Source of the DNA: Opitutales bacterium
GTDB taxonomy: Bacteria > Verrucomicrobiota > Verrucomicrobiia > Opitutales > T3Sed10-336
Assembly: GCA_007132315.1 (NCBI GenBank)
Contig: SLOW01000140.1
Location: forward strand, 1 to 9,320
Reading direction: 5' to 3'
DNA: 9,320 bases
The notes beneath the pieces are model-generated. The model saw nothing but the letters and a program-made list of their open reading frames with translations. It did not search any database and was not told the origin of the DNA. Shown in pieces: positions 1 through 7,673 of this stretch (the first letter of the stretch is position 1; every line of letters starts with the position of its first letter). The position numbers and the translations under genes were made by a program.

Positions 1-964
1 ACTGGAACCAGTAAGCCGAAGGCGCGATATCAAGCACACTGACCGCCACCGCATAACCCCCGAACACGCCCAACAGGTTGGCATACACGGTCAGCAACGG
101 AACCATCAGGACCAACGCCAGAATCCGGGGAAGGACCAAAAAATCCACTGGCTGGATCCCCAGTGTTTCCAACGCGTCGATTTCCTCGTTCATTCGCATG
201 TTTCCGATTTGGGCGGCGACCGCCGCACCGGTGCGACCGGCCAGAATCACCGCCGTCATCATCGGACCCATTTCCCGCACCACCGAGAGGCCTACCAGAT
301 TGGCCACAAAAATCTCCGCGCCGTACTCCCTCAACTGAATCGCCGCCTGGTAAGCGAGAATCAAGCCCACCAGGAAGCTGATCAAGCCGACGATCGGCAA
401 CGCCATCGCCCCCGCCTGCTGCATCGAAAGCAACGAATCGCGCCAACGGAATTTCCGCCAGCGCCGGACCACCCGACCCACGCCGAACAGGCATTCGCCG
501 AGGAACGCCAACCAGATGAACCCGGCTTGAAAGAAAACCTGCACCCGCTCGCCAATGTTTGTGAAAAACCGCAACCGGTCGCGCGAGACAGGAGCCCGGG
601 CCGAAACGCGCGGAACACGCCGATGTTCGAGTATTTCCCGCAGCCAACCCGTCGCCCTCTCCAGGCGAAACGAAGCGTGCGTGGCCTCAGCGTGGTCCCG
701 TATCTGAAACAGCATCAGAAGCAGACTGCTGTCCCAGGCGCCGACATCTCCCACATCCACCCGGATCTCCGTAAAGCCCGGTTTTCCCCCAACGACCTTC
801 AGCAGACACCCTTTCCAGGAGGGCACCCGTTCCGAAAGCGACCAATCACCCCGAATCCTCACTGCGAGTACCGACCCTTCCCGCTCAATCTGCAATCTCG
901 AATCCTCCGGCATGCCGCCGGCCAACCAAACCCACCCCGGACCAAAACGCAAATCAACGCTCAC
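1..964 (-). CDS. STAS-MlaE family ABC transporter permease (C-terminus beyond window)
   Basis: Permease of the MlaE/YrbE family, which works with an Mla-type ATPase and an MCE-domain protein to move lipids between inner and outer membranes. Reading the minus strand from a GTG at 964 gives 321 residues before the window edge. Residues about 24-113 form a STAS-like domain (starting LQIEREGSVLAVRIRGD). The permease domain starts near residue 135, with hydrophobic segments around 187-205, 236-253 and 279-310. Family hallmarks are LAGRTGAAVAAQIGNM (241-256), the cytoplasmic coupling-loop motif MNEEIDALETLGI (258-270) and FGGYAV (301-306). The family is usually about 370 residues long with this fusion, so roughly 50 residues are missing at the left edge. 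The start is uncertain: GTG 964 overlaps the stop of a tiny upstream ORF as GTGA, while an ATG at 913 would begin just before the STAS domain. Neither has a clear Shine-Dalgarno. The ATPase and MCE genes are presumably further left. Family assignment is firm. Confidence 0.93.
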   Translation of the reverse strand, partial: MSVDLRFGPGWVWLAGGMPEDSRLQIEREGSVLAVRIRGDWSLSERVPSWKGCLLKVVGGKPGFTEIRVDVGDVGAWDSSLLLMLFQIRDHAEATHASFRLERATGWLREILEHRRVPRVSARAPVSRDRLRFFTNIGERVQVFFQAGFIWLAFLGECLFGVGRVVRRWRKFRWRDSLLSMQQAGAMALPIVGLISFLVGLILAYQAAIQLREYGAEIFVANLVGLSVVREMGPMMTAVILAGRTGAAVAAQIGNMRMNEEIDALETLGIQPVDFLVLPRILALVLMVPLLTVYANLLGVFGGYAVAVSVLDIAPSAYWFQ

Positions 965-1017
965 TCTGTCGCCACGAAGTCCGCCAACCGTTTGACATCA
1001 CGTCGGGCCGCGTTCAT
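961..1017 (-). CDS. Possible 18-codon leader ORF coupled to the permease
   Basis: An ATG at 1017 opens an 18-residue frame (MNAARRDVKRLADFVATE) whose TGA overlaps the candidate GTG start of the permease as GTGA. An AGG lies about seven bases before the ATG. The overlap is the arrangement expected of translational coupling, so it could be a leader peptide that sets permease translation. It matches no family known to me and is short enough to be chance. It also occupies most of the gap to the divergent hemH. Confidence 0.22.
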   Translation of the reverse strand: MNAARRDVKRLADFVATE

Positions 1018-1031
1018 CCCTTTACCTGATC

Positions 1032-2087
1032 ATGACGCGCAAAGCCGTTCTATTAGCCAATCTCGGATCTCCCGACTCAACCGCCATTGCCGACGTACGG
1101 CGCTACTTGAAAGAATTCCTGTCGGACGAACGGGTGTTTGATGCTCCGCAGCCGATCAAGAGCTACATCCTGTATTGCAAGGTCCTGCCCTTTCGACCCC
1201 GCAAGACCGCGGAAGCGTACGAAAAGATCTGGAGCGCCGAAGGCGCTCCCCTGATCGTCCTGACCCGGAAACTTCAGGGTCTGCTTCAGGAAAAGACCGA
1301 GTTGCCGGTGGAAATCGCGATGCGCTACGGCCAACCATCGACGAGTGCCGCTCTGGAACGCCTGGCTTCCCGGCGGATCGATGAACTGTTCCTCATTCCG
1401 CTCTACCCCCATTACGCCATGTCGAGCTACGAAACTGCGGTGGCCCACGTTCGGGAACTGGCCGGGAAAATCGCCCCGAAAATGAAGATCTCGGCCCAAC
1501 CCCCGTTCTTCGGAGATCCCCGGTATATCGACGCGCTTTCCCAGCGGATTCAACCCTACCTGGAGGAGCCGTACGACTATATCCTCTTCAGTTTTCACGG
1601 TATCCCCGAACGCCACCTTCGCAAGGCCGACTCGAGCAAGGCCCACTGCACCGTGGTCCCCGACTGCTGCCATACATGCAGCCCGGCGCAAAGCACGTGT
1701 TACCGGGCGCAATGCCTCCGCACCGTCGAGGACGTGGCCGCGAAACTAAACATCCCCGCCGAAAAACACAGCATGTCGTTTCAGTCGCGTTTCGGCAAAG
1801 AACCGTGGCTTAAGCCATACACCGATCTCGAATTCCCGCGCCTGGCGAAGGAAGGCGTCAAACGCCTGTTGATCGTTACCCCGGCGTTTGTATCGGACTG
1901 CCTGGAAACCCTCGAAGAAATCGGCATCCAGGGTAAAGAAGATTTTCTGGGGGCCGGAGGCGAGAGCTACGAACTCATTCCATGCTTGAACGACCATCCG
2001 GCCTGGATCGAATTTCTGGCAGAGAAAGTGAACTCCTTCGCGCAAAGCGCGCAACCCGAATTCGCCGCCGCGTTCCACCCCCGTTGA
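1032..2087 (+). CDS. hemH: Ferrochelatase
   Basis: Inserts Fe2+ into a porphyrin (protoporphyrin IX in the classical route, coproporphyrin III in some lineages) at the end of haem synthesis. The 351-residue product begins with the family N-terminus MTRKAVLLANLGSPDS. It carries the SFHG motif (187-190) with the catalytic/metal-binding His189, FQSRFGKEPWLKPYTD (250-265), and PAFVSDCLETLEEIGI (284-299), in which Glu292 matches the conserved active-site glutamate. As in E. coli HemH, Cys290 replaces the His found there in human and Bacillus enzymes. Compared with E. coli there is an insert after the SFHG region, at about 203-228, with six cysteines (206, 212, 213, 216, 223, 228). Some bacterial ferrochelatases bind a [2Fe-2S] cluster through internal cysteines, so this is a plausible cluster site, but that is inference. 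ATG 1032 fits the family N-terminus and no Shine-Dalgarno precedes it. It is divergent from the permease and the only plus-strand gene here. Confidence 0.97.
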   Translation: MTRKAVLLANLGSPDSTAIADVRRYLKEFLSDERVFDAPQPIKSYILYCKVLPFRPRKTAEAYEKIWSAEGAPLIVLTRKLQGLLQEKTELPVEIAMRYGQPSTSAALERLASRRIDELFLIPLYPHYAMSSYETAVAHVRELAGKIAPKMKISAQPPFFGDPRYIDALSQRIQPYLEEPYDYILFSFHGIPERHLRKADSSKAHCTVVPDCCHTCSPAQSTCYRAQCLRTVEDVAAKLNIPAEKHSMSFQSRFGKEPWLKPYTDLEFPRLAKEGVKRLLIVTPAFVSDCLETLEEIGIQGKEDFLGAGGESYELIPCLNDHPAWIEFLAEKVNSFAQSAQPEFAAAFHPR

Positions 2088-2314
2088 CCCCGGTATTCCA
2101 GCGCCTCACTGCTCGGTGTGGCTGCTATCCCGCCGTCTGAAGAACGGCGCTGCTGCTTCACTCCTCCGCCTGACGCGGACGGCGCATTCGGCCCGACCTT
2201 TCGGGGTACGGAAGGGTACAGAGGTTTCCGATCCGGAACCCATTCAAAATAGTGAAGAGCCAATTTCAATCGCGGGACACGAGTATCCCCTCGCCATTGA
2301 GCTTGCGCGTCCGC
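2088..2314. other. Convergent hemH/kdsB intergenic region with weak hairpins
   Basis: This gap lies between the 3' ends of hemH (plus) and kdsB (minus), so transcription should end here from both sides. Three inverted repeats are visible: CGCCGT/ACGGCG at 2131-2149 with a 7-base loop, CCCGA/TCGGG at 2192-2205 with a 4-base loop, and GGGACA/TATCCC at 2274-2289 with one wobble pair. None is followed by a T-run on either strand, so none is a canonical intrinsic terminator. I see no convincing gene inside. The region could be another decayed dispersed repeat, which cannot be judged from one copy. Confidence 0.4.
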
Positions 2315-3067
2315 TTAACCGGATTCCATCAAGTATGCCTCGAAACGGGCGGCATCCTCCGGTGTGTCGATTCCAATCGTCGTTTCGTCGGTCAGCGCGA
2401 CCGAGATCGAATACCCGTTCTCCAAGACCCGCAACTGCTCCAGTCGCTCCACCTGCTCGAGATATCCCGGAGGCAAACCGGTCAACGTTCGGAGAAAATC
2501 CGCCTGGAACGCATAAAGGCCCAAGTGACGGTAACAGCGATGCGAAGTCAGCCAGGACGCGTCAAACGTATCCATTTCATCCCGCGGATAAGGAATCGGC
2601 CCCCTCGAAAAATACAACGCCCGCTGCCGATTATCCAGGACCACCTTGACCTGATTCGGGTCCAGGAAGTCCTCCCTCCTGTCAAACCGAGTGGCCAGCG
2701 TCGCCATCGGTGCGCCACCCCGCACCGCCGCCCCCAGGGCTCGAATCTGACCCCCTGTCACCATCGGTTCATCCGCCTGGACATTGATCACATAGGAAGC
2801 ACCCACCGAAGCATTCGCCTCGGCGATCCGGTCAGAACCGCTCGGATGGTCCGGAGAAGTCATGACAGCACGAAACCCCGCCCCCTTCAAAACACCCTCC
2901 ACTTTCTCCGAATCGACTGCAAAAACCAAAGGGATTTCCGGTGCCTCCCCCCGAATCCGCTCCGCACCATGCAAGATCAGTGGCTTGCCGCCTATCTCGT
3001 ACAACAATTTCTCCGGAAACCGACTCGATCGAAGCCGAGCCGGGACGATAATCGCAATATCACTCAC
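2315..3067 (-). CDS. kdsB: 3-deoxy-manno-octulosonate cytidylyltransferase (CMP-Kdo synthetase)
   Basis: Couples CTP and Kdo to give CMP-Kdo and pyrophosphate in the cytoplasm; CMP-Kdo is the donor for adding Kdo to lipid A in lipopolysaccharide inner core. The 250-residue length is normal for the family. Motifs run in the expected order: nucleotide-binding IIVPARLRSSRFPEKLL (6-22), HPSGSDRIAEA (74-84), VINVQADEPMV (93-103) with the metal-binding Asp99, YFSRGPIPYPRD (152-163), HLGLYAF (181-187), QVERLEQLRVLENGYSI (205-221) and GIDTPEDAARFE (232-243). The start is GTG at 3067; a GGAAGG lies directly against it, too close for a normal Shine-Dalgarno, so the start is a little uncertain. The upstream gap to rlmD holds a palindromic repeat. 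This gene is good evidence that the organism makes Kdo-containing LPS. Confidence 0.96.
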   Translation of the reverse strand: MSDIAIIVPARLRSSRFPEKLLYEIGGKPLILHGAERIRGEAPEIPLVFAVDSEKVEGVLKGAGFRAVMTSPDHPSGSDRIAEANASVGASYVINVQADEPMVTGGQIRALGAAVRGGAPMATLATRFDRREDFLDPNQVKVVLDNRQRALYFSRGPIPYPRDEMDTFDASWLTSHRCYRHLGLYAFQADFLRTLTGLPPGYLEQVERLEQLRVLENGYSISVALTDETTIGIDTPEDAARFEAYLMESG

Positions 3068-3160
3068 CCTTCCATCAAACCAAATCCTCGCTCTAAGTAA
3101 AGCCCCACTCGTGTTCCGCGTCGCGCTTCACACGGGGCGCGCGGATTGAGAGTGGCTGGG

Positions 3161-3221
3161 ACAGGCGGGAATGCCTGTATCACACTGGCGGCTCGGGAGC
3201 GCCGCCCTCCAGGGGAATGGC
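3161..3221. repeat. Composite palindromic (REP-like) repeat, copy 1
   Basis: Two adjacent palindromes are visible. The first is ACAGGC/GCCTGT (3161-3166, 3173-3178) around a 6-base loop, followed by TATCAC. The second is GGCGGC/GCCGCC (3187-3192, 3201-3206) around an 8-base loop. A distal block CCTCCAGGGGAATGGC (3206-3221) follows. Both the first palindrome core and the distal block recur at 7674-7741 in a different arrangement. It sits between rlmD and kdsB, outside coding sequence, as REP elements usually do. It may act as a 3'-end stabiliser for rlmD mRNA or attenuate read-through; that is inference. Confidence 0.75.
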
Positions 3222-3257
3222 CTATACGATTCGTCGGCAAAGCCCAGGCTGCTTCGA

Positions 3258-4508
3258 TCAGTGCCCTTGATGGAGTCCCGGCGCCTCCTGCCCTCCGCCG
3301 GAATGGTAGCGGGTCAAGGTGACGACGCATTCGAGGTGGCGGGTTTGCGGGAAGAGATCGAAGGGTTGCACCCGCAACAGTGTGTATCCGTTTTCCTGAA
3401 ACAATTTGAGATCCCGGATCTGGGTGGCGGGGTTGCAGGAGACGTAAACGACCCGCTTCGGTCCGTAGGAGAAAAGCTGGTTCAGAAACGGTTCGTCGGC
3501 GCCCTTTCGGGGCGGATCGATGATCACGGCGGTTTCGGCGCCGGGAAAGTCCACGCCGGAGAAAATCGACGCCGCCTCTCCCACCTGGAACGTACAGTTT
3601 TCGACCCCGTTCCGACGCGCGTTTTCCTCGGCCCAGGAAACCGCTTTCTCGCTGATCTCCACCCCCAACGCGCGACGAAACCGCCCGGCGAGACTGACCG
3701 CGAAGAGACCGGAGCCGCAGTAGGCGTCGATGAGGTACGGGACGTCGCCGCAGGATTCCGCTACGTGCGCCAGGAGAAACTCCAGGATGAACGGGTTGTT
3801 CTGAAAAAACTCCCCCGCCAGAAAACGAAATCGCAGCGCGCCCACGTCCTCGGTCATCACCGCCCGCGGATCGGTCACCACGCCCTCGGCCCCCTCGCGC
3901 AACAGGAGGGTCGCGCCTTTCTTGTACCGGTCAGCGTGACGAAACACCTCCTCCCGGACTTCGGGCAAGGCCGCGTTGATTCCGTCCATGGCGATGGGAC
4001 AGGCGGGCACATCGATCATCCGGCGCCGCGAACCCTGCGCCAGGAATCCAATTGCCGGGGTGCCGCCGGATTTCGGTTGGTGGAAATGAGGGGTGAGTTT
4101 CGAACGGTACCCGTATTGCCGCGGAGACGGGACAACGGGTTCGACCTCGGTCTCGATACCCGCCATGCGCTGAAGCAATTCGCTCACCTGACGCCGTTTC
4201 CAGCGCAATTGTTCCTCGTAATGGATGTGCTGATACTGACAGCCCCCGCACGTTCCGAACAGCGGACAAACCGGATCGATCCGTTGCGGCGAGGGCTCCA
4301 GCACGTCGAGCAGATCCGCCTCGGAATACCCGCTGTGGTTGCGGAAAACGCGCGCCCGCACCCGCTCACCCGGAATGACGAACGGGACCATGACCACCCA
4401 CCCATCCACACGCCCGACACCGAGCCCGAGATTGGTGAGCGAGGTGATGGCCAGCTCCAGCTCGTGATGATAGGGAAACGGTTGATCGTTAAACGGTCGT
4501 CGTCGCAT
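3258..4508 (-). CDS. rlmD: 23S rRNA (uracil-C5)-methyltransferase, RlmD/RumA type
   Basis: SAM-dependent enzyme of the TrmA/RumA family that makes 5-methyluridine in RNA; RlmD acts at U1939 of 23S rRNA (E. coli numbering). The 416-residue product has an N-terminal TRAM-like RNA-binding segment (about 12-72). Four cysteines follow that match the [4Fe-4S] ligands of RumA: Cys81, Cys87 and Cys90 in CPLFGTCGGC, plus Cys170 in PACPIA. The Rossmann methyltransferase domain has FFQNN (234-238), the SAM loop DAYCGSG (261-267), DPPRKGAD (331-338), the catalytic Cys358 in YVSCNPAT and the base-contacting QTRHLECV (388-395). The Fe-S cysteines favour RlmD over TrmA or RlmC-like enzymes lacking them, but the exact target base cannot be read from sequence. 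A 15-residue polar tail follows the usual end. Start ATG 4508 has only a weak, too-close AGG. It begins 26 bp after the M13 peptidase stop and is probably co-transcribed. Confidence 0.93.
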   Translation of the reverse strand: MRRRPFNDQPFPYHHELELAITSLTNLGLGVGRVDGWVVMVPFVIPGERVRARVFRNHSGYSEADLLDVLEPSPQRIDPVCPLFGTCGGCQYQHIHYEEQLRWKRRQVSELLQRMAGIETEVEPVVPSPRQYGYRSKLTPHFHQPKSGGTPAIGFLAQGSRRRMIDVPACPIAMDGINAALPEVREEVFRHADRYKKGATLLLREGAEGVVTDPRAVMTEDVGALRFRFLAGEFFQNNPFILEFLLAHVAESCGDVPYLIDAYCGSGLFAVSLAGRFRRALGVEISEKAVSWAEENARRNGVENCTFQVGEAASIFSGVDFPGAETAVIIDPPRKGADEPFLNQLFSYGPKRVVYVSCNPATQIRDLKLFQENGYTLLRVQPFDLFPQTRHLECVVTLTRYHSGGGQEAPGLHQGH

Positions 4509-4534
4509 GCCTGTCGCTTATCGCTCGGAATCCG

Positions 4535-6568
4535 TCACCAGATCCGCACCCTGTCCTCTTCATCCAGATACATGGGATCGCCCGGCTCAACATCGAACGC
4601 TTCGTGAAACTCCGGCATGTTCACCACCACGCCGATCACCCTGTACCGTCCCGGCGAGTGCTGTCCGGTCATCACACGGCGGCGCAGGGCCTCGTCCCGG
4701 TACTTCATCCGCCAGATGCCGGCGTACCCCATGAAAAAGCGCTGATCTCCCGTGTAACCGTCGATCACCGGCGGTTCCTCTCCGTCCAACGACGCGCGGT
4801 AGGCCCGGTAGGCCACGTTGACGCCGCCGAGGTCGGCGATGTTTTCCCCGAGCCCAAGGTCGCCCTGCAGGTAGAGGTCGTCGATCGGATTGAACGCGCC
4901 GTAGTGCTCGACCACACGCGCGGCGAGGGCCGTGAAACGTTCCTCGTCGGTTTCGGTCCACCAGTCGTTCAGGTTGCCGTCCGCGTCAAAACGCCGTCCC
5001 TGGTCGTCGAATCCGTGTGAGATTTCGTGTCCGATGACCGCGCCGATCGCGCCGTAATTGACGGCGTCGTCGGCTTTCACGTCGAAAAACGGAGGCTGCA
5101 GGATTGCGGCGGGGAACACGATTTCATTGAGCGAGGAATTGTAGTAGGCGTTCACGGTCTGGGGGGTCATGTGCCACTCCTCGCGGTCCACCTCTTCGCC
5201 CAACCGGTCGAGATTCCGCCGGTATTCGCAGCGGGCCGAATTCCGCAAATTACCGATCAAATCCTCCGGATCGATCTCGACACAATCGTAATCGCGCCAC
5301 TCGTCGGGGTGTCCGATCTTGGTTCTCATCGCGTCGAGTTTCGCCAGGGCCGCGGCCTTGGTTTGCTCCCCCATCCAGTCGAGCTCGCGAATGGTCTCGT
5401 CAAAGGCCTCTCGCAGGCGCCCGATCATGTCGTCCATCCGCTCGGCCGCTTCGTCCGGGAAGTGGCGCTCGGTGTAGGCTTCGCCGACCAGAAAGCCGAA
5501 AACCCGTTCCACCGCGGAGGCGGCGCGTTTTTCGCGATCCCGTTGCTCCTCCTGGCCGTTGAGCACCCTGCCGTAAAAGTCAAACGCCGCCCGGTCGAAT
5601 TCCGAACTCAGGCAGGAGGCGTTGGCGCGGATCAGGTGAAAGCGGAGGTAATCCCGCCAGGCGGCGATTTCAATCTCCCCGTACAGGTCGGCGAACGCCT
5701 CGAAATAACTCGGTTGGCGCACCACCAGCTCTTCGATTTCCCCGAGGTCTGCGGCCTCGAGCAACGTCTCCCAATCAAAGCCGGGCGCCAGCTCCGTCAG
5801 TTCGACCACCGACATCAGATTGTACGTGGCGCGGCGGTCCCGGTTCCGCACGCGTGTCCAATGTTCCTCGGCCAAGCGGGTTTCGACGTCCAGGACATTC
5901 TCAACCGCCTCCGACGCGTTATCCCAACCGGCCAGTGTCCAAAGTTCCCGGATAAATTCCCGGTAGCGCTCGCGCAGCTCCAGGTCGCGTTCGCCGTCGC
6001 GCAGGTAATACTCGCGATCCGGCAACCCCAGTCCGGACTGCGACGTGAAAGTCACATACCGGTCGGAACGCCCCTGGTCCGGCCCCACCCGCAAGGACAC
6101 CGGCAAACCGTGACCGTAAGCCTGTCGCTCTCCCCAGTAAACCGCCAGTTCCCCCTGCGAACCGATCGCGTCGATCCGGGCGAGATCGTCCTCCAGCGGC
6201 TCCAGGCCGAGGGCGTCGAGACGTTCGCTGTCCATGAACGAACGGAACAGATCTCCCATACGCCGCCGGTCGCGGTCCTCGGTATTCTCCGCATCCGCCG
6301 CGTCGCGCACGATCTCCAGCACCCGTTCCTCCGAGACCTCGCGCAGTTCGTGAAAACTCCCCCAGACGGCGCGATCGGACGGGATTTCCGCGTCGTCCAG
6401 CCAACCGCCCACCGCATAGCGGTAAAAGTCCTCCCGCGGACTCACCGACGTATCGCGCGCCTCCAAGTCGATCCCGGAACGCGGCTCGTCGGGAACGATT
6501 CCCCCGGCGACCGCCGGCAGAGAAGCAAGCCAAATTGGAATTGGCCAGACAACACACGCAAGTCTCAT
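4535..6568 (-). CDS. Secreted M13 (neprilysin/PepO-type) zinc metallopeptidase
   Basis: Zinc endopeptidase of family M13, which usually cleaves short peptides. From ATG 6568 the product has 677 residues, normal for the family. Residues 1-22 look like a Sec signal peptide (MRLACVVWPIPIWLASL, then AVA before Gly), so it should act in the periplasm or outside; no lipobox is in the right place. The M13 N-terminal domain starts at DFYRYAVGGW (about 47-56). The catalytic domain has NAYYN (473-477), the zinc motif HEISH (514-518), the third ligand Glu575 in GENIADLGG, and His637/Arg641 in HSPGRYR. It ends in the family-typical acidic stretch and a terminal Trp. A longer TTG start at 6610 is open but would put 14 extra residues before the signal peptide, so ATG 6568 is preferred. 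No Shine-Dalgarno is evident. The 274-bp gap upstream (6569-6842) shows no gene, strong promoter or terminator. The gene leads into rlmD. Confidence 0.95.
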   Translation of the reverse strand: MRLACVVWPIPIWLASLPAVAGGIVPDEPRSGIDLEARDTSVSPREDFYRYAVGGWLDDAEIPSDRAVWGSFHELREVSEERVLEIVRDAADAENTEDRDRRRMGDLFRSFMDSERLDALGLEPLEDDLARIDAIGSQGELAVYWGERQAYGHGLPVSLRVGPDQGRSDRYVTFTSQSGLGLPDREYYLRDGERDLELRERYREFIRELWTLAGWDNASEAVENVLDVETRLAEEHWTRVRNRDRRATYNLMSVVELTELAPGFDWETLLEAADLGEIEELVVRQPSYFEAFADLYGEIEIAAWRDYLRFHLIRANASCLSSEFDRAAFDFYGRVLNGQEEQRDREKRAASAVERVFGFLVGEAYTERHFPDEAAERMDDMIGRLREAFDETIRELDWMGEQTKAAALAKLDAMRTKIGHPDEWRDYDCVEIDPEDLIGNLRNSARCEYRRNLDRLGEEVDREEWHMTPQTVNAYYNSSLNEIVFPAAILQPPFFDVKADDAVNYGAIGAVIGHEISHGFDDQGRRFDADGNLNDWWTETDEERFTALAARVVEHYGAFNPIDDLYLQGDLGLGENIADLGGVNVAYRAYRASLDGEEPPVIDGYTGDQRFFMGYAGIWRMKYRDEALRRRVMTGQHSPGRYRVIGVVVNMPEFHEAFDVEPGDPMYLDEEDRVRIW

Positions 6569-6842
6569 AGTCACAGCAACACAGGGAACAGATCCCTTCC
6601 GGCGCCGCAAGCCAACTCCGCTGAATCTTTTCCGTTCAACCCGACAACAAACGCCGCCATGAGCTCTTCCGAAACGCCCTCCTTTCCCGTACGCATTCGA
6701 ATCGACACCGCCGAAAAACGTCCGCCACTCCGTCCGATGCCGCGGGCTCTGGTCGATCCCTGGATTTTTAGGCCAGATTACGCAAAATTCACGGAATTAC
6801 GGCGGTCAGGGTGCCCGCTGTTCCCAATCATTCCGGGAAGCC

Positions 6843-7277
6843 TCAGGATTTTTTCTTCCGCCGCCTGTTCCGCGTTCGCTTCCGGGCTCCGGAGCGGCCG
6901 GATTTCCCGCCCGGTTGAGCCGCCGGCACGGCGGGCGGATCGAGTATCTCGGCGGACGGTTCGGTCTCCGTTTCCCACTGAGCCTTCTCTTCGAGGAACG
7001 AAAACGAATATCCGCGCCTGGCGCGGCCCTCCGGTTCCGGGCTCGTCTCCGCGTCAACGGCGGGCGCGGCGGGATCCTCCGGTTCCCGCGTCGCTTCCGA
7101 AGCGTCCCGGCTCATACTTCGTCGCAGGGCGTGCAGCTCCCGGGCCATCGCGTTCAGGCGCCGGTCCATTTCCTCAAAGCGCCGGCCCCCCTTCATCGCG
7201 ACAACCAGTGCCGCGACCGCCACCGCCGGAACGGTCAGCACGGCCACCGCGATCAGAAGAATCAGACTCTCGTGCAT
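6843..7277 (-). CDS. Small membrane-anchored protein with coiled coil and basic tail, function unknown
   Basis: I do not recognise a family. The 144 residues fall into four parts. Residues 4-28 are one hydrophobic helix (LILLIAVAVLTVPAVAVAAL region), best read as an N-terminal membrane anchor. Residues about 31-56 are charged and heptad-like (RRFEEMDRRLNAMARELHAL), a short coiled coil. Residues 57-122 are Pro/Glu/Ala-rich and probably disordered, with a short aromatic patch YSFSFLEE (89-96). The last 20 residues are very basic (ARKRTRNRRRKKKS), suited to binding nucleic acid, ribosomes or acidic lipid. Start ATG 7277 has a weak GGA about seven bases before it. The gene begins 39 bp after the amphi-Trp gene stop and is probably in the same transcript. 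The hydrophobic start and tail are seen directly; any role is open. Confidence 0.75.
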   Translation of the reverse strand: MHESLILLIAVAVLTVPAVAVAALVVAMKGGRRFEEMDRRLNAMARELHALRRSMSRDASEATREPEDPAAPAVDAETSPEPEGRARRGYSFSFLEEKAQWETETEPSAEILDPPAVPAAQPGGKSGRSGARKRTRNRRRKKKS

Positions 7278-7316
7278 GGTTTGTTCCGGTCGGGACGCAT
7301 TCGGACGCGATCGGGC

Positions 7317-7595
7317 TCAGGACACTTCGACCGAGTCGTCCGAGTGATCCGAATCCTTCCACTTGAGCTCGACCTCGAGCCGGTGGCGATTGACTTTGCC
7401 GCCCTTCGCTTTCCGACGCGCCTTCACCTCAAGAACAACCTCGGAGGGAATCGTCAGCTCCACATCCTCGGCCCCCTTCTTGAGTCCCACATTTCCGGTG
7501 GCGATCTTGTCGGCGAGGGTCCTAAAAAAGGCCGCGGCGGCGGCGCGCCCCTTGCGTTCTTCACTTCGAAACAGTTCGGTCACGTTCTTCATCAT
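7317..7595 (-). CDS. amphi-Trp domain-containing protein
   Basis: A 92-residue protein matching the small amphi-Trp domain family, named for a stretch of alternating hydrophobic and polar residues ending in a conserved Trp. The function of this family is not established. Visible features are a helix with LADKIATGNVGL (27-38), the strand VELTIPSEVVLEVKAR (45-60), a basic linker RRKAKGGKVNRHR (60-72), and LEVELKW (73-79) with Trp79. The last 13 residues are acidic and serine-rich. The start is one of two adjacent ATG codons (7595 or 7592); neither has a Shine-Dalgarno. A candidate promoter lies at 7627-7655, which would give a 5' leader of about 25 bases. The membrane-protein gene follows after 39 bp, suggesting a two-gene unit. 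Assignment rests on recalled family pattern, so domain membership is likely but not certain. Confidence 0.82.
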   Translation of the reverse strand: MMKNVTELFRSEERKGRAAAAAFFRTLADKIATGNVGLKKGAEDVELTIPSEVVLEVKARRKAKGGKVNRHRLEVELKWKDSDHSDDSVEVS

Positions 7596-7626
7596 GCGGA
7601 TTCGTTACAGTTTTGCCCCGAGGTTC

Positions 7627-7655
7627 AGTAAAGAGTACCCCCGCGCGCCAATCAA
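7627..7655 (-). promoter_or_regulatory. Candidate sigma70-type promoter for the amphi-Trp gene
   Basis: On the minus strand TTGATT (7650-7655) and TTTACT (7627-7632) are separated by 17 bases. The -35 matches consensus at four of six positions and the -10 also at four. Transcription would start near 7620, about 25 bases before the amphi-Trp ATG. Position and spacing support it; the hexamers alone are only moderate. Confidence 0.4.
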
Positions 7656-7673
7656 ACCCGTTTCACCCGAATC

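Noticed and set aside
992..997. Perfect TTGACA upstream of hemH as a -35 element
   Set aside because: No acceptable -10 lies 16-18 bases downstream, and the start codon is only about 35 bases away; kept as a weak hint only.
209..1141. Plus-strand open frame of 310 codons
   Set aside because: Antisense to the STAS-MlaE permease and running into hemH in another frame; Arg/Pro/His-rich with no domain.
1967..2269. Minus-strand 100-codon ORF between hemH and kdsB
   Set aside because: About a third overlaps hemH antisense, composition is low complexity and no motif is seen.
2252..3100. Plus-strand open frame of 282 codons
   Set aside because: Antisense to kdsB, which is full length with all family motifs.
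3158..3221. CRISPR array or insertion sequence from the clustered palindromes
   Set aside because: No regular spacing of identical repeats, no cas genes, no transposase and no target-site duplication are visible.
3171..4607. Plus-strand open frame of 478 codons
   Set aside because: Starts inside the palindromic repeat and is antisense to rlmD, whose motifs are complete.
5027..7366. A 779-codon open frame on the plus strand, antisense to the M13 peptidase and the membrane-protein gene
   Set aside because: It is exactly opposite genes with clear family motifs, has no recognisable domain, and is explained by GC-rich codon bias leaving the antisense frame free of stops.
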